Source: Microglena sp. YARC
Lineage: Eukaryota; Chlorophyta; Chlorophyceae; Chlamydomonadales; Chlamydomonadaceae
Length of the DNA: 64,000 nt
Direction of reading: 5' to 3'
Assembly: GCA_022414725.1 (NCBI GenBank)
Contig: JAJSRW010000760.1
Span: 27,950-91,949, forward strand
Shown here piece after piece: positions 1 to 9,684 of the stretch. A model generated the notes under the pieces. The model saw nothing but the letters and a program-made list of their open reading frames with translations, was not told the origin of the DNA and did no database searches. The position numbers and the translations under genes are program-made. Position 1 is the first letter of the stretch. Each line of letters starts with the position of its first letter.

Positions 1-840
1 TTTCTACTAGGGTGGGGTGAGAAGTAAATAGAGTGATCAGCTGATCCCTTGATTGATGCACTACTGCATGCCTGCGTTGGATCAATCTCTGCCTCCCCAA
101 GCTCTCAGTTGGTTGGACATGTGTGAATGTCTCAATAATAGGGCTACTCCCCTGAGCACTCTTTTGCTGTAAGGGTAAGGTGGGATTTGTTAAGGGAATA
201 TATGTGCAGGCCTTGACTGATGGTCTTGGTGTGTCAGTGTGAGGTTTGGGTGAGGTGGGAAACAAAAACTATGATCAGCTGGTCTCTTACTAGTTGCACT
301 AAAAGAGTGATCAGCTGGTTGCTTACTAGTTGCACTAAAAGAGTGATCAGCTGGTTGCTTGCGCGGTGCACTAAAAGAGTGATCAGCTGGTCCCTTACTA
401 GTTGCACTGAAAGAGTGATCAGCTGGTCCCTTGCGCATTGCACTTATAGAGTGAACAGCTGGTCGCTTGCGCGTTGCACTAACACATGACTCATTTGGAT
501 AAACCTCCGCTTCCCTCAGCATTCTGTCAGGTAACGATGTGTGTACGTCTCTAAAATATAGGTTTTCCAACTAGGGTGGGGTGAGAAGTAAAAAGAGTGA
601 TTAGCTGGCCCATTGATTGATGTTCTTAGACATGGCTGAGGTGGATAAATCTCTGCCCACCTAAGCACTCAGTTGATTAACGATGTGTGTAGGTCTCTCA
701 AATATATATAATATATTTTATGATAGGGTGGGGTGTTCAGTATAATCAGTGATAGTCCCTTTCGCGTTCCCTCATGATTGCTGAGTTGAATCAATCTCTG
801 CCTCCCTACGCATTCTGTTGGTTAGCAATGTGTTCTAAAC
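1..840. repeat. Diverged direct-repeat block
   Basis: Three diverged copies of a ~130-bp segment lie near 5-150, 565-700 and 720-835. They share a GGGTGGGGTG(AGAAGTAAA) start, an AATCTCTGCC core and a TCAGTTG(G/A)TT end. A 36-bp array sits between the first two. No coding potential is recognised. Confidence 0.5.
273..488. repeat. 36-bp tandem repeat, six copies
   Basis: GATCAGCTGGT recurs at 273, 309, 345, 381, 417 and (as GAACAGCTGGT) 453, exactly 36 bp apart. Units vary between a CTTACTAGTTGCAC and a CTTGCGCRTTGCAC form. The period is a multiple of three, which explains the open frames on both strands here. Confidence 0.9.
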
Positions 841-931
841 AGGTCCTTTTCTGTAGGACTAGGTTGGGAATTACTTGCAGGGGCGTCCCTGGTCCCCTGG
901 TTTCATTGGTAGATCATCGAATCTGAAGGGA

Positions 932-948
932 GGGGGGGGGGGGGGGGG
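932..948. repeat. Poly-G tract
   Basis: Seventeen consecutive G residues. Similar G or C runs of 17-40 bases recur across the window, so their assembled lengths are uncertain. Confidence 0.95.
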
Positions 949-949
949 T

Positions 950-2125
950 TGGTAGGGATGCTTGCAAGCCCAGTCTACAACGGTGCATCCAACGCTGGAG
1001 CTATTCATTCATTGACAGCGTTTTTCAGCAGGTGGAGAGAGGAGGTGATTAATTTGCGCACATGGTCCGAGGGGGAAACGAATATGCCGCATGCGCATGC
1101 GCAAATGCACGAAGCTCGGGCGAATAGTGCATGGAAGCGCAATTCAAGAGTCAAAATTCGAGCTGTTTAGGTGATTTACCGACGCATGGCCCTATCGAAA
1201 CGTCGAATCTGAGGAGAGGGGGAACTGTTTCCCGCGACCAAGCTCATGCGCAGGTAGCACTTACAACATCAGAATTGTCTGCCAGCGGTCCCAAGGGGTT
1301 GTTATCAGTCGCTTCAGTCATTGCTGCTTCTGCTGTCTGCTAATGCTGTCGACAAGCAATGGTGCAGGTCCAATGGGTAGGTCCAATGTCACACCCTACG
1401 CTATATTGATATAGATCTAGCTAGCTAGGTTTCAGCAGAGGAGAATGGTGCGCCGAGCGCGTTTGTATCACGAATTCGGTGATGTGTGAGGATTGGAACA
1501 GCGTGTGTTTGTTGGACTTTCAAAACAGCTGTCAGGGCTTCCCCGGAGCTGGATTCAGCTACGACATCAGCTGTGCTGAGCTGGATTCAGCTACATCAGC
1601 TGCTTGTCAGTTCGCGAGGTGATCTAAAAGTGATGTCGCCCCAACCAGGGTTGTTCAGAACGCGTCTTGCGTCACAGACACAATGTGGGGACGGTCGGGG
1701 ACGGTCCGTTGCGTCGCAGACGCAGATTTTAGAGGGCCCGTTGCATCTCAGAGGGTCTGGCTGCGTAGCAGAGTTCAGGGGGCAGTTGTCGCATCGGTGT
1801 TGAAAAGGGAGCCAGCCAGCATGAAACTGGTTGCGTCTCAAGAAGCAGATTTTTGGCGGAGACCCCTCTTCAAAGGGGCGGGAGCCCCCATGTTTACCCA
1901 TTTGTCCGTTTGACCGGGAAAAAGTCGAAGCCTGACACGTCAGCCAACGGTCGCGTACCTAACTCGCTTCGGTTAGCTCCATCAATGCCACCTTTCGCTC
2001 CGTCGCCAACACACTCCGCCAATTTTCTGCGTCGCTTCCGACGCTGCATAGGACTTGTTGAACAGCTGTTTCTCGAGTACTATCTGTTGAAGTCTTTTGG
2101 TTGGCGGGGCTGGTTCAAGGAAGGC
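950..2125. other. Unassigned region, no gene recognised
   Basis: Several frames of 70-105 codons are open on both strands, but none resembles a known family or has convincing splice partners. A short duplicated motif (GAGCTGGATTCAGCTAC) occurs near 1548 and 1579. I see nothing else here. Confidence 0.5.
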
Positions 2126-2129
2126 CGCA

Positions 2130-2549
2130 TTCTTTATTGATTGGAACATTCTTTCCTATGTTCTTCCCGCATCAGCACATGGTACATATAAAATATTACA
2201 CTTCTGTGGTTGGTAGGTAGCTAGACTATAAGGTAACATACATTCTTTATTGATTGGAACATTCTTTCCTGTGCTCTTCCCGCATCAGCACATGGTACAT
2301 GTAATAATGTATTACACTCCTGTGGTTGGTAGGTAGCTAGACTATAATGTAACAAACCTTTATTGACTGGGACATTCTTTCCTATGCTTTTCCCGCACCA
2401 GCACATGGTACGTACAATTAATTATTACACTCCTGTGGTTGGTGGGTAGCTAGACTATAAGGTAATTACATATTATAATATGGTAAAGGTAGGTAGCATA
2501 TTATGATTGTAACATTATTTCCTATGCTCTACTCACTCCGACAAATGAT
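2130..2549. repeat. 112-bp satellite, left block
   Basis: About four units with a ~112-bp period. Each carries TTTATTGATTGG, ACATTCTTTCCTATG, CACATGGTACAT and ACTCCTGTGGTTGGTAGG in that order. The array stops abruptly near 2549 inside a unit and resumes at 3700. On the minus strand each unit has an acceptor-like CCACAG followed by GAGTGTAATA, so it might also derive from an exon edge, but this is weak. Confidence 0.85.
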
Positions 2550-2550
2550 T

Positions 2551-3699
2551 CAGCGTTTTTCCTAAGCACGATTAATCGTGCAGGCACGATTATTAATGTT
2601 TCTCGCGAAATGGTCCATCGTTTTCTCAGGTCTGGGTAATGTTTTCAAGCTCGCGAAACTTTAGCCTGGGCATCGTTCATGCACGATTATTAATGTTTCC
2701 GGTCGACCCAAACGCTGGCTGCAGCATCGTGCAGAACGATTATTAATGTTTAGCATCAGCCATACTGTTGGCTCAGGCATCGCGCATCCCAAATCCCCCA
2801 TCACATGGGAGCATGCTCTTGACAGGACACTGGGTGACACGCTGGACAGAATCCAGCCAGCTCATCTGGGGGGAGGCGAAAGGAGCAGGGGGGAATTGAG
2901 GCCACGTACCCGGCACGTACCCCATGAAATAACCTCGTAACAGGGCTTTGTGAAACCTCGATCTCGCTTGCTGTTAAGCCCCAACTCGCGACTTACTTCA
3001 CTGCCAGCTCTTGCTGAAACACCTAACCTTGCAGCTTCCTCGTCACAGCACTCGCTTCTCCCCCTCCTGCGCTGTTTCTCTTCCTCGCTCGCTGACTGCA
3101 TTTCCATCGCGTGCTCCCCAGCATCATGCTCCTCGCTAAATATTTCAAACTACACAAGCATGGACCAGCACTGGGAGCTTCGAATCAGCGACAGGCACAT
3201 GTTAAAGACCAGTATTGGCCAAAACTCAGTCGCTTATGAGCGCTCACTCTGAGGGTATTCCTCCACAACTAGCTAATGGGCATCGCATTTACTCCTGCAC
3301 ACATCTGTCTGATTTGTAGGAACCGAGCGAGTATTGGGTTAATGAGTCGGTGGGGTGGGAAGGGTTCACTCGCGAGATGGGGCGCGCCTGCGACCAATAT
3401 GCTAACTGGATGCTATTTCCCCTTGCCCTCTCACTTCGGGCAAACCTGTAAGGCATCGCAATTATAGACAACTGAACAACCCAGAAGCCATCGTGTTTAA
3501 AACCCCACCCCCTGGGCCGACCTCCAGGGGACCCGCCAGGACCCCCTACCATTTCTATCGTTTTTCTTCCAGCAAAACTGTAATCGTGCAGAATCGTTCA
3601 GAACGATTATTAATGTTTTTATGTTCCCGAAGTGCAGACCCAGGAATCGGGCCCAAACGATTATTAATGTTTTGTCCCAAAACCTTAGGAAAATCACTG
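2551..3699. mobile_element. Non-autonomous hAT-like DNA element
   Basis: A ~1149-bp segment splits one unit of the 112-bp satellite. Its ends form 16-bp terminal inverted repeats, CAGCGTTTTTCCTAAG at 2551-2566 and its reverse complement at 3684-3699, with 14 of 16 matches. They start with CAGNG, as in hAT elements. The flanks carry ACAAATGAT on the left and ACAAATGGT on the right, an ~8-9-bp target duplication of the size hAT elements make. Both flanks share an A that the other satellite units have as C. Subterminal copies of ACGATTATTAATGTTT occur three times near the left end and twice near the right, all in one orientation, and a perfect 16-bp palindrome lies at 2566-2581. No transposase is encoded, so it would depend on one in trans. 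The family assignment is inference from ends and target duplication only. Confidence 0.6.
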
Positions 3700-4645
3700 G
3701 ACAAATGGTACGAGTATTACACTCCTGTGGTTGGTAGGTACTGTAGGGAGCCTAGAAGGTAACATCCCTTCTTTATTGATTGGGACATTCTTTCCTATGC
3801 TCTACTCACACCTACACATGGTACATATAAGTATAACACTCCTGTGGTTGGTAAATAGTGAGACTGTGAGGTATCAGACCTTCTTTATTGATTGGGGCAT
3901 TCTTTCCTATGCTTTACTCACACCGACACATGGTACATATAAAGGATTACACTCTTGTGGTTGGTAGATAGTGAGACTGTGAGGTATCAGACCTTCTTTA
4001 TTGATTGGGGCATTCTTTCCTATGCTTTACTCACACCGACACATGGTACATATAAAGGATAACACTCACGTGGTTGATAGGTAGCTAGACTAGAAGGTAA
4101 CAGACCTTTATTGGTTGGAACATTCTTTACTATGCTCTGCTCACACCGACACATGGTACATATAAAGTATTACACTCCTGTGGTTGGTAAGTAGGTAGAC
4201 TATAAGGTAACATACCTTCTTTATTGATTGAAACATTCTGTCCTATACTCTACTCACACCGACACATGGTGCATATAAATGACACATGGTACATGGACAC
4301 ATGGTACATATAACGTATTGCACTCATGTGGTTGGTAATAAGAAGGTAGACTAGAAGGTAACAGACCTTTATTGATTGGAACATTATTTTCTATGCTCTA
4401 CTCACACCGACACATGGTACCGGTGCATATAAGTATTACACTCCTGTGGTTGGTAGGTAGCTAGACTATAAGTTAACAGACCTTCTTTATTGATTGGGAC
4501 ATTCTTTCCTATGCTCTACTCACACTGACACATGGTACATATAACGTATTACACTCCTGTGGTTGGTAGAAAGTGAGACTACAAGGTAACATGCCTTCTT
4601 TATTGATTGGGACATTCTTTCCTATGCTCTACTCACACCGACACA
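3700..4645. repeat. 112-bp satellite, right block
   Basis: About eight further units continue exactly where the left block stopped. CACATGGTACAT recurs at roughly 112-bp intervals from 3813. One unit near 4262 has an extra internal triplication of the CACATGGT motif. Units differ by scattered substitutions, so the array is not freshly made. Confidence 0.85.
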
Positions 4646-4701
4646 TGGTAAATGTACTGCATTATATGGTATGTGTCATAGCTTTTCTCTTCACCTACCA
4701 G

Positions 4702-4879
4702 CAGCAACTTCTAGGCAGCTGCCCTGGCTGGCTACCCAGCCTAACCTATAGCAATACAGTGCATCTGGAAGCTGACATAATTGTCTTTCCAGCTCTGCTG
4801 AAATCTTGGGGCTTGGCCCAGTGGATAGCTCAAGGAGCTGCCTTGAAGCTATTGCTTGTAGCTGAAGAGAAAAGCTATG
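4702..4879 (+). CDS. Possible isolated exon of unknown protein
   Basis: An open frame runs from an acceptor-like CACCTACCAG(CAG) to a good donor, CTATG|GTATGT. It encodes about 59 residues including LEADIIVFPALLKSW and AALKLLLVAEEKSYG. A diverged copy at 22,771-22,912 shares VHLEAD and the following segment but carries stop codons and no donor. Sharing at two sites 18 kb apart means either a dispersed repeat or a gene family fragment. I do not recognise the protein and see no partner exon, so this is only a candidate. Confidence 0.3.
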
Positions 4880-5300
4880 GTATGTTTACTGTATGACAGG
4901 TCCATGGTTGGCAATTAGCTAGGCTTCAAGGGATACCACATCCTTTCTTGACATTCTTAATTATTTCTTGTTTTTATGGGTGCTTACCTGTGAGCACGTG
5001 TCCTACCTTAAACTTAAACTTGGCTACAATGCTCTAGGCCTCTAGCCCTTACAGCTGCTCGCTGTCTTCGGCAGTAGCATCAAGAAGAAGCAAAGACTTA
5101 GTACTGCCTGAGATAAGAGGCAACATACATTGCATCATCCATTTGTCTTAGGCCCCCGTTGTGCACTCCTTAGGTTACCGGTATGCACTCTTATACGGAG
5201 ATGATTTGGATGGCCGATGCGGCGGATGGTCGACGGCGCGCCCTGATATGACGAATGGACGATGGGTCAGCCGACCGACCGACTCTGACCAGGATCAGAC
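4880..5300. other. Unassigned region
   Basis: No gene or repeat is recognised. A short inverted repeat (GGCAGTA / TACTGCC) brackets about 22 bases near 5085-5122. Confidence 0.4.
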
Positions 5301-5309
5301 CACTCCAAT

Positions 5310-5425
5310 CAGGGGATATATACCCGTCCGATATATACGCTTGCCCCTGACTCACATCTACTCGAATCCGCGGATATATCCCCTGCCGCGGAGATATATC
5401 CGCGGTATGGGGATATATACGCACG
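5310..5425. repeat. Cluster of GATATAT motifs with inverted repeat
   Basis: GATATATAC or GATATATCC occurs six times in about 115 bp. Two copies form a perfect 13-bp inverted repeat, CCGCGGATATATC at 5368-5380 and its complement at 5393-5405, separated by 12 bases. It could be a small structured repeat or a cluster of binding sites; the sequence alone does not decide. Confidence 0.6.
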
Positions 5426-6540
5426 CACATACCCTCTGTATACGCATGCCCACAATACTTTCACGGACGAAAGACGAACTCGTCCGGTATAAGTCATGTG
5501 GTAGGAGTGCACCGGATTGCCGACCGCACACCAAACACCAAGCGGCACAAATCTCGAAGACGGGTAAAGAATGCAGAACGAAGGTGCTGTCAGGTGTGCT
5601 TGGCATGAGGAAAACGGCTAGGTGGACGTCGAGACGATTATTACATTGCAATTGTCATAGGCAGACCGTGTTGACCCTAGACAAATTGCTGGCCGGAGCC
5701 ATGTTACCAAGTTCAAGTTGACCTAAGATAACCTCGCACCACAACTTATCGGGGGGTCCTCCAACAATCCTCTCTAAAATGATTTGAGATTCTGAGTAAG
5801 AATAACAAGACAAAAATTGCCTTACATTGATGCGCGAATCTAGTATACTTATTTCTTATTACTTATGGGAAGCACCCCCACATGAACCCACATACGAGTT
5901 TTGCATTAGTAAATGGATAGCATTGATTTGATGTGACGTTTCAGGTTTATCGTTTGTGGATCATACTACATTTCCCCCCTTAAGTGGAGCTGCGGCCTTT
6001 TTTTAGTTGTGAAAGGAATTTCACCCCAGGGGCCAAAGAGGTGGGTATCCCGACACATACCAGCGAGAACGAGGATTCAGTTCGAATGGCGTTGCCACGT
6101 TGTGGGCAGATGAAGGCATGTGACTGTTGGGTATCAATTGAAGAAAGATGGAGCCAAGGCCCCTCCCCCACCCAGTCACCCACCATCACACACACCCAGT
6201 CACCCACACACACGGCCCAACCACTCAGATCAACATCTAACATTTCTAGGCCCCTGACCCGCGAAGCAGCGAACAGGTTTGGCGAACCGAATGAGATGAG
6301 CTAATAGGAGACGAAAGGTCGACAGCTGTCCCCTCTCGGCGGGCGTTGGCCAATTGAATGATGACAAATTAGAGATCTCTGATGACAAATAGATCTTGCG
6401 AGACGATATGACTCGCAACTCCAAACGCGTCCTCTGCATCCGAGTGGAAAACCCGCGCACCAACCTGAGTCCGAGTGCCCGACAATGCCTGCCTACTCTT
6501 CTCCATACCCTCTTCACTACTCTTGTCCAGAGGGTCCCTC
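5426..6540. other. Unassigned region upstream of the MYB gene
   Basis: A 186-codon frame (5161-5721) has no recognisable domain and overlaps the GATATAT cluster, so I do not call it a gene. A stretch at 5637-5690 (CAATTGTCATAGGCAGACC) is similar to segments at 14,985 and 23,053. Otherwise nothing is recognised. Confidence 0.4.
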
Positions 6541-6550
6541 TGCTCTTGTC

Positions 6551-6560
6551 GTTTATAAAC
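6551..6560 (+). promoter_or_regulatory. TATA-like box upstream of the MYB gene
   Basis: GTTTATAAAC lies about 510 bases before the MYB start codon. If used, the 5' leader would be ~480 nt. No other TATA-like motif stands out nearby, but no transcript evidence exists here. Confidence 0.25.
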
Positions 6561-6683
6561 GTACGAGAAGCGCCCCGCGGCGGCATTTGGAGAAGTCTAC
6601 CATATCCTATAATCTTCGGTCCCGGCCAAAAAGTCTATGTCCAACGCCCCCTTATCTTTGCAGCACATGTGCACGTCAGCTGC

Positions 6684-6689
6684 CACGTG
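6684..6689. promoter_or_regulatory. G-box (CACGTG)
   Basis: CCACGTGTAC contains a perfect CACGTG, and a CACGTCA half-site lies 13 bases upstream. In plants and green algae such motifs bind bZIP and bHLH factors. Placement before the MYB gene suggests a regulatory role, unproven. Confidence 0.35.
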
Positions 6690-7055
6690 TACTTTTTGCG
6701 TTTTTTGAGGCTGCGTTATTTAGTTCAGGATAGGGATATTCGAGAAGCCGCGGAACCGTAGACAAATAACTTCGGGTTACTTGTTTTAATTCAAGCACCC
6801 TCTCTCCTATTATTTCGTGCCTCGCATCTACCAGTTCGAGTATCTGGCAAAGACCCGGCGCCTGCAATTTTAAATCTGCAAACTCAAGATTTGGGAGCCT
6901 GCGCTCCCCGGGCCGCTCTTACAATTCCTGTGTAGCTCCCTAGTGCGCTAAGCAGTTCGTTCTGCCGAAGCTAAAATTTGTGTTTTCGTGGCGGCTACAA
7001 TTACTAGCCCTGCGAACCGTCTCCTCAACCCTCCTGGGCTCAAATCTCCCACCAG

Positions 7056-7066
7056 CCAACCGTTAG
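7056..7066 (-). promoter_or_regulatory. MYB/MSA-like site next to the start codon
   Basis: The minus strand reads CTAACGGTTGG, ending two bases before the ATG. It contains a perfect c-Myb-type core (YAACKG) and matches 9 of 11 positions of the mitosis-specific activator consensus bound by three-repeat MYB proteins. Because the adjacent gene encodes such a protein, autoregulation is possible. Confidence 0.35.
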
Positions 7067-7068
7067 CA

Positions 7069-7175
7069 ATGAGGGACGATGCGTCTACAGGCAGCGACGG
7101 CGGTAACAGGAGCGGATGCGGGAAAGTTGTCCTGAAGGGCAATTGGAAGGGAGATGAAGATTTCATTCTCAAGAG
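7069..7175 (+). CDS. MYB exon 1
   Basis: Encodes the start and the first helix of R2 (KGNWKGDEDFILK). The donor is AAGAG|GTGAGA, leaving two bases of a codon that the next exon completes as Arg36. Confidence 0.8.
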
Positions 7176-9629
7176 GTGAGATGCAGTAAGCGAGATAGCT
7201 CGAACCGAGATAGCTCGAAGCTTGAACGTCCTCATCACCACCCGCTTGACGTTTCGGCAGACACGTCATGTTACTGACGTGGGGTGTACTGCTAGAGCTC
7301 GATACTGCTCTGAGAAGCGTCGAAGCAAGCTGCCCCATAGGTCGGAAGGCCGGGAGGGTATACAACCCATTTAGTGTCTCCACATCGTATTTTCGCCAAA
7401 TCAGCCACTTCAGCTCGAGGAGCATTTCCTCCCTCTCCAGGGACATCCCTCCCTCCCTCCCTCCCTCCCTCCCTCCCTCCCTAGCATCCTGTTGGGTACC
7501 CCAGCAGGCCCAAGCCCCAAACCAAACGATTGCAGGGGGGGGGGGGGGGGGGGGGGGGCTATGCAAGAAACCGCACTAGCCTGCTTCGGTATCTTACCTA
7601 CCCCCCAGAGACCAAGCTCGACGATCACCACTCATTCTGCCTAGGCCCCTGAGGCTAAGTAACCTTGTTTGCTACACTGCATAGATTTTTCGAGTTTTCC
7701 CCACCACATCGCTTCACTCCACTCCACTCCACTCCACTCCACTCCACTCCACTCCACTCCACTCCACTCCACTCCACTCCACTCCACTCCACTCCACTCC
7801 ACTCCACTCCACCACCCTGCACATTACTGTCACAACCTGGGATATGACCTGGGTGGCAATTAGGCCCCAAACCCAATCACCGAGACCTACAGCTCACTTA
7901 AAGCCTCACTTTGAGCCAACCCAGCCCAGGCCAGCACATACCAGCTTTAGCAACCCGGAGCTAGCTCCTATTACTACGAGAGCCCAGTTAGTTCCACCCT
8001 CACAACCTTGTCTAGTACCACACCACTCTGATCGCACAAACCACGTCACATTCCCTGGGCCTTACCTTGGACACCTGAAACCCCATCCCAACCCCCAGCT
8101 TCACCTAGACGCACACACCCTCAACCCCGCCACCCACTACCATCCCTCCCCCCTTTCTCTCCTGCCCCCTCTAACGCCCTCGCCTCTTTGCAGGGTGGGG
8201 GATATGACAGGGGCCAAGAACTGGACCACCATAGCCGAGCAATTCAACATGGAGATGGGAAGGGGCCCCCATAGCGGAAGGACAGGCAAACAGTGCCGAG
8301 AGCGATGGATCCACCACCTACGGCCAGACATCAAGACTGGCACCTGGAGCCTAGAGGAGGACATCATCATCATTGAGGCGCATAAAAAGTTCGGTAATCG
8401 ATGGAGAGACATTGCCAAGCTGCTAGTCGGCCGGACCGAGACATCAGTAAAGAACCACTGGAACTCTACCCTCCGGCAGAAGATTACCAACCTGGACCAG
8501 ATGTCTGCACTGAAGAGGTACATAGCAGGTTTGGACTCTGTGCAGGGCGTGAGGGGCCTTGGAGGAGCTCTCACAGGGGGCTGGGTGGACGAGGACCCTT
8601 ATGGCGATGGCAGTTGGCTTGGCAACCTCGGGAGGAGAGGCTCGAGCCGTGTGAGGAAGCGACGGACGCCTGACACTGAGGATGGTGATGACCTGGAGAG
8701 AGATGAGGGGGAGGATGAGCTGGACCAGGAGATGGAGGCGGGTGTGAAGGAGACCGTCTCGTGGAAGGTGAGCACAGATGATGATCAAGAGGGCCTCGTT
8801 CTCTTCAGTCTTTGTCGCCTGCCATTTCTTAGTTGACTCCCGTACCGCATTACACATCATAACGTAGCGGGCAACCATTTTCCCACTGGCAAAGGCGTCA
8901 GATCGCATGGCAACCAGACTACTGCCGTCCACCAGCCGGAACGCCCTCACCATGCCAATGACATGCACTTTCCAAAAGGGGAGGGGGAGGACTGCGGTGC
9001 TACTTAGGCTGCTGCAGATTAGGATGGTGGTGATGGCTTTGGGAGTGATGATGTGGAGGGGGAGGAAAAGGAGGGTGGTGATGAAGAGGGTGGGGAGAAA
9101 GAGGAGGATGGTGATGAGGAGGGGGTAGGAGGGTGGGAAGGAAGAGGGAGAGGGAGAGGAAGAGGCTGATGGTGATGTGGAGGGGGGTGAAGAGGGTGGG
9201 GAGGAAGAGGGAGAGGGAGAGGAAGAGGCTGATGCTGATGTGGAGGGGGATGAAGAGGGTGGGGAGGAAGAGGAGGATGGTGATGAGGAGGGGGGGGAAG
9301 AGGAGGATGGTGATGAGGAGGGGGATGAAGAGGGTGGAGAGGAAGAGGAGGATGGTGATGAGGAAGGGGAGGAAGAAGGTGGGGAGGAAGAGGGGGATGA
9401 AGAGGATGGGGAGGAAGAGGAGGATGGTGATGAGGAGGGGGAGGAAGAGGAGGATGGTGATGATGATGTTGAGGGGGATGAAGAGGGTGGGGAGGAAGAG
9501 GAGGATAGTGATGATGATGAGGGTGACAGCAACCTTGAAGGTGAACCGATGGAAATAATTGGGGGGGGGTAGGAGGGAGAAGAGAACTTGGACAAGACTG
9601 GTAGTAGTGAGATGACGCGGGAGATGATA

Positions 9630-9684
<55 letters not shown>

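Larger units (their letters stand above)
7176..8193 (+). other. MYB intron 1
   Basis: 1018 bp, GTGAGA to TTTGCAG. It holds three TGACGT sites, a CCCT run (7446-7482), 24 G residues (7535-7558) and a CCACT pentamer array (7714-7812). Confidence 0.8.

Noticed and set aside
5461..5500. Hammerhead ribozyme-like hairpin around GGACGAAAGACG
   Set aside because: A short stem exists, but the CTGATGA core and cleavage-site arrangement are missing.
5161..5721. 186-codon gene
   Set aside because: No recognisable domain, no splice partners, and overlap with the GATATAT cluster.
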